A DNA stretch of 21,595 nucleotides. Source: Saccoglossus kowalevskii. Taxonomy: Eukaryota > Hemichordata > Enteropneusta > Harrimaniidae. Below are positions 20,081 through 21,595 of this stretch, in pieces. Within the stretch, counting starts at the first letter, position 1. Each line of letters begins with the position of its first letter. The position numbers and the translations under genes were made by a program. The notes beneath the pieces are model-generated. The model was not told where the DNA came from. It did not search any database and saw only the letters and a list, made by a program, of their open reading frames with translations. The DNA lies in NCBI RefSeq assembly GCF_000003605.2, contig NW_003108090.1, forward strand, positions 183,645 to 205,239, read 5' to 3'.

Positions 20081-20288
20081 TTAACCCGTAGAATGTCATT
20101 ATTCTTCATGCCAAAATGTAGTGCAAAGTTCAGCACTTTTTTTTTTTTAAATATATAAGTTTTTTTTTTAACAGTTTCTTTGTTAATTTTGGACCAAATA
20201 GGTCTAGATGAAAACTTTTGACAGAATAATGCAGGCAGGTTAATTTCAATGGCAACGACAAAAGTTTACTTCAACATTCAAAGGGTTA
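20081..20288 (+). mobile_element. MITE-like element, copy C
   Basis: It starts TTAACCCGTAGAATGTC and ends ACATTCAAAGGGTTAG, so the ends are inverted repeats (TAACCC.T.GAATGT). The interior contains the family words aatgtagtgcaaag, an A/T core and aaaagtttacttcaa near the right end, matching copies at 14573 and 16765. It is non-coding. Confidence 0.68.
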
Positions 20289-20577
20289 GTCCTTGTCAGA
20301 TAAAAACAATTTGAATGAGAAGACTACACTATATAAATTTCAGATACCCAAAGATTACCATCAAGCATTAAAATATTCAACATCCATTTCTCATCTCTTA
20401 GTCAGTGCAGTATTTGTCATCCTCACTGTTCCACAGTACTGGAGTGATTGTTATTCTCATATGTCTCGGCAAAAAATGCAAATCTCAACAAACCCCATTG
20501 TTATCACTAAAACACCTGCCATGGATACCACCCCCTCCATGCATCTCTGGATCAGTTGCTATGGCAACAGCTTCTTT

Positions 20578-20685
20578 CTATTCTTCTTCCATAATGACCC
20601 AAAGTGTGTCTAAACCAGCACTGCGGTAATCTCCTTGGCAATAACTGTTGATCTCATCTACGATCCTCCGGGCAGAATAATAATT
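20578..20685 (-). other. Short orphan open frame, possible terminal exon or decayed coding fragment
   Basis: The minus-strand frame from 20685 to a TAG at 20578 encodes NYYSARRIVDEINSYCQGDY, then RSAGLDTLWVIMEEE. Its composition (mixed charged, aromatic and hydrophobic residues, two acidic patches) is more protein-like than other short frames here. A stop lies immediately upstream in frame, so coding use would need an acceptor inside it; cccggag before GATCG is the only candidate and its pyrimidine tract is poor. I do not recognise a family. It could be the last exon of another minus-strand gene, a transposase scrap or chance. Confidence 0.18.
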
Positions 20686-21452
20686 TCAGACCTTGATGAA
20701 ATGTGACAGTGGTAGTTCATTGAAGTTGGCTTAAATAAAATTAATGTCAAAACCTTTGCCTTCAGCGTGGTTAGATACACTATGACAGCCACCATTTATG
20801 AAAAATTAACTGGTATTGGTGGCTGGTAATTGAATTACAGTAATAAATATAGCAGTAATTGGCCGTACACGATGGTCACCAGAGACGAGAACCTAGCCTG
20901 GGTTTGTAATCATGCAGTTTTCAGTCATAAAGCGGTTTATTAATGATCAAATCCCCTATGAGTTTGACTGTTTACTCCAATTTTATTATATTCATCAAAT
21001 GAAGAAAGATCTGTAAAATAAAAGGGAGGATTCCCTTGGTACTCAACCTCTGTAGCTGCAATATACCGGTTATACAGAAAATTAAAATCTTTACAAATTT
21101 TGTTTGTTTAATTCTATGAAATTGAGATTTAAATAATATTTCTAAAGTGGTGAGACAGATTAAATGATTTATAAAAGCAAGGATTATTTAAATACATCTT
21201 CAAATTCTTCCAACTTTTCATTATTTTGACAGAATCAGAAGAGCGAGGAAGGATGTTGAAACTAACAAACGTCAAGTTGACATTATTCATAAGAGTCTTC
21301 AGCATTTGGAATGACTATCAATAAATACAAGTCAAATTTAAGTTAGTTTGGTATGAATGGGGAATATTTTTGCGTCCTGTTCTCATCTATCAAATTTAAT
21401 TGCATTCATCTTATGATAAATGAGCACTGAGAATACCCAACCAGATCTTTAC

Positions 21453-21471
21453 TTTTTTTTTTTTTTTTTTT
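21453..21471. repeat. T19 homopolymer
   Basis: Nineteen consecutive T. It could be the poly(A) end of a minus-strand retroposed sequence, but no element body is recognised to its left. Confidence 0.9.
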
Positions 21472-21554
21472 CAAAACCCTTGGGTCTTGTCAATCTCGGG
21501 AGTCAAATATTCCACAAAGCGGTCTACACTGACAACTTGCCCGTCGTCGGAAAG

Positions 21555-21562
21555 TATAAAAG
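21555..21562 (+). promoter_or_regulatory. TATA-box-like motif at the right edge
   Basis: TATAAAAG is preceded by a locally GC-richer stretch (cttgcccgtcgtcgg). It could be a core promoter for a plus-strand transcript starting about 30 bp further on, but the window ends before anything could confirm it. Confidence 0.25.
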
Positions 21563-21595
21563 AAATAATGCAGCGTGTTTGGTCGCTAAGCTATA

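Larger units (their letters stand above)
18115..21595. other. Region upstream of the candidate first exon
   Basis: If the exon at 18114 is an alternative first exon, this stretch contains its promoter and also belongs to the large 5' intron of any AD1-containing isoform. It holds a hairpin at 18453-18484, a low-complexity tract at 18490-18665, two MITE-like elements, a palindromic E-box at 19914, a short orphan frame at 20578-20685 and a T19 run at 21453-21471. The intervals 18666-19220, 19461-20080 and 20690-21450 hold nothing else that I can support. Confidence 0.4.

Noticed and set aside
20405-20629. Overlapping plus-strand frames of 106 and 74 codons
   Set aside because: No recognisable domain, two overlapping frames compete, and the minus-strand frame at 20578-20685 shares the interval; none has splice or promoter support.
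1-21595. CRISPR array or prokaryotic operon
   Set aside because: The tandem repeats have no constant repeat/variable spacer pattern, and spliced exons and MITEs show the DNA is eukaryotic.

Overview
This window looks like animal nuclear DNA, most likely from a marine invertebrate. It is AT-rich and has no operon structure, no ribosome-binding-site spacing and no long reading frame. It does have short exons with canonical splice sites inside kilobase-scale introns, minisatellites, and small non-autonomous DNA transposons. The phylum cannot be fixed from the sequence alone.

One gene can be recognised, and it lies on the minus strand. Two exons (11051-10987 and 3027-2910) join in frame and encode part of the N-terminal half of a class I bHLH transcription factor. 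This is the E-protein family: vertebrate TCF3/TCF4/TCF12, Drosophila Daughterless. The peptide runs from an acidic/Gly stretch through SWGSNSHPSPSYDSR to GYEGSSYNDHMPDNRMQ and ends ...SSMSSFMG. It aligns with the conserved SWG...G.PSPSYDSSRG....Y.DH..DSR block between activation domain 1 (AD1) and the later regions. A third minus-strand exon (18114-18069) is a plausible alternative first exon. It begins MKSDMRPGIPAYYYR and its donor phase fits the next exon exactly. The AD1 exon, activation domain 2 and the bHLH domain are not seen. The 3' part of the gene must lie left of position 1, and a canonical AD1 promoter, if present, probably lies right of 21595.

Layout by position. 1-2909 is the intron 3' of the second E-protein exon. 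It opens with a 26-bp-based minisatellite with higher-order structure (1-925) and ends with a 22-bp minisatellite (2530-2866) that stops about 45 bp from the splice donor. 2910-3027 is the exon. 3028-10986 is an intron with a 52-bp minisatellite, a recent 175-bp tandem duplication, a CCAAT box plus palindrome, and a 54-bp hairpin-forming tandem array interrupted by a TA-flanked MITE (10534-10741). 10987-11051 is the other exon. 11052-18068 is an intron with two diverged copies of a second MITE-like family, short tandem duplications and a tRNA-like SINE head. 18069-18114 is the candidate first exon. 18115-21595 is upstream or intronic DNA with two more copies of that MITE family, a short orphan reading frame and a terminal TATA-like motif.

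The most interesting observations are as follows. The E-protein exon is bracketed by two minisatellites that share a 12-13 bp core. One of those arrays carries one CANNTG E-box per 52-bp unit. The MITE sits in one unit of a tandem array whose other units preserve the empty site. A GTGTAAAC/GTTTACAC inverted repeat recurs at three separate places. None of this amounts to a demonstrated new system. The long apparent reading frames are mostly repeat-driven or chance.
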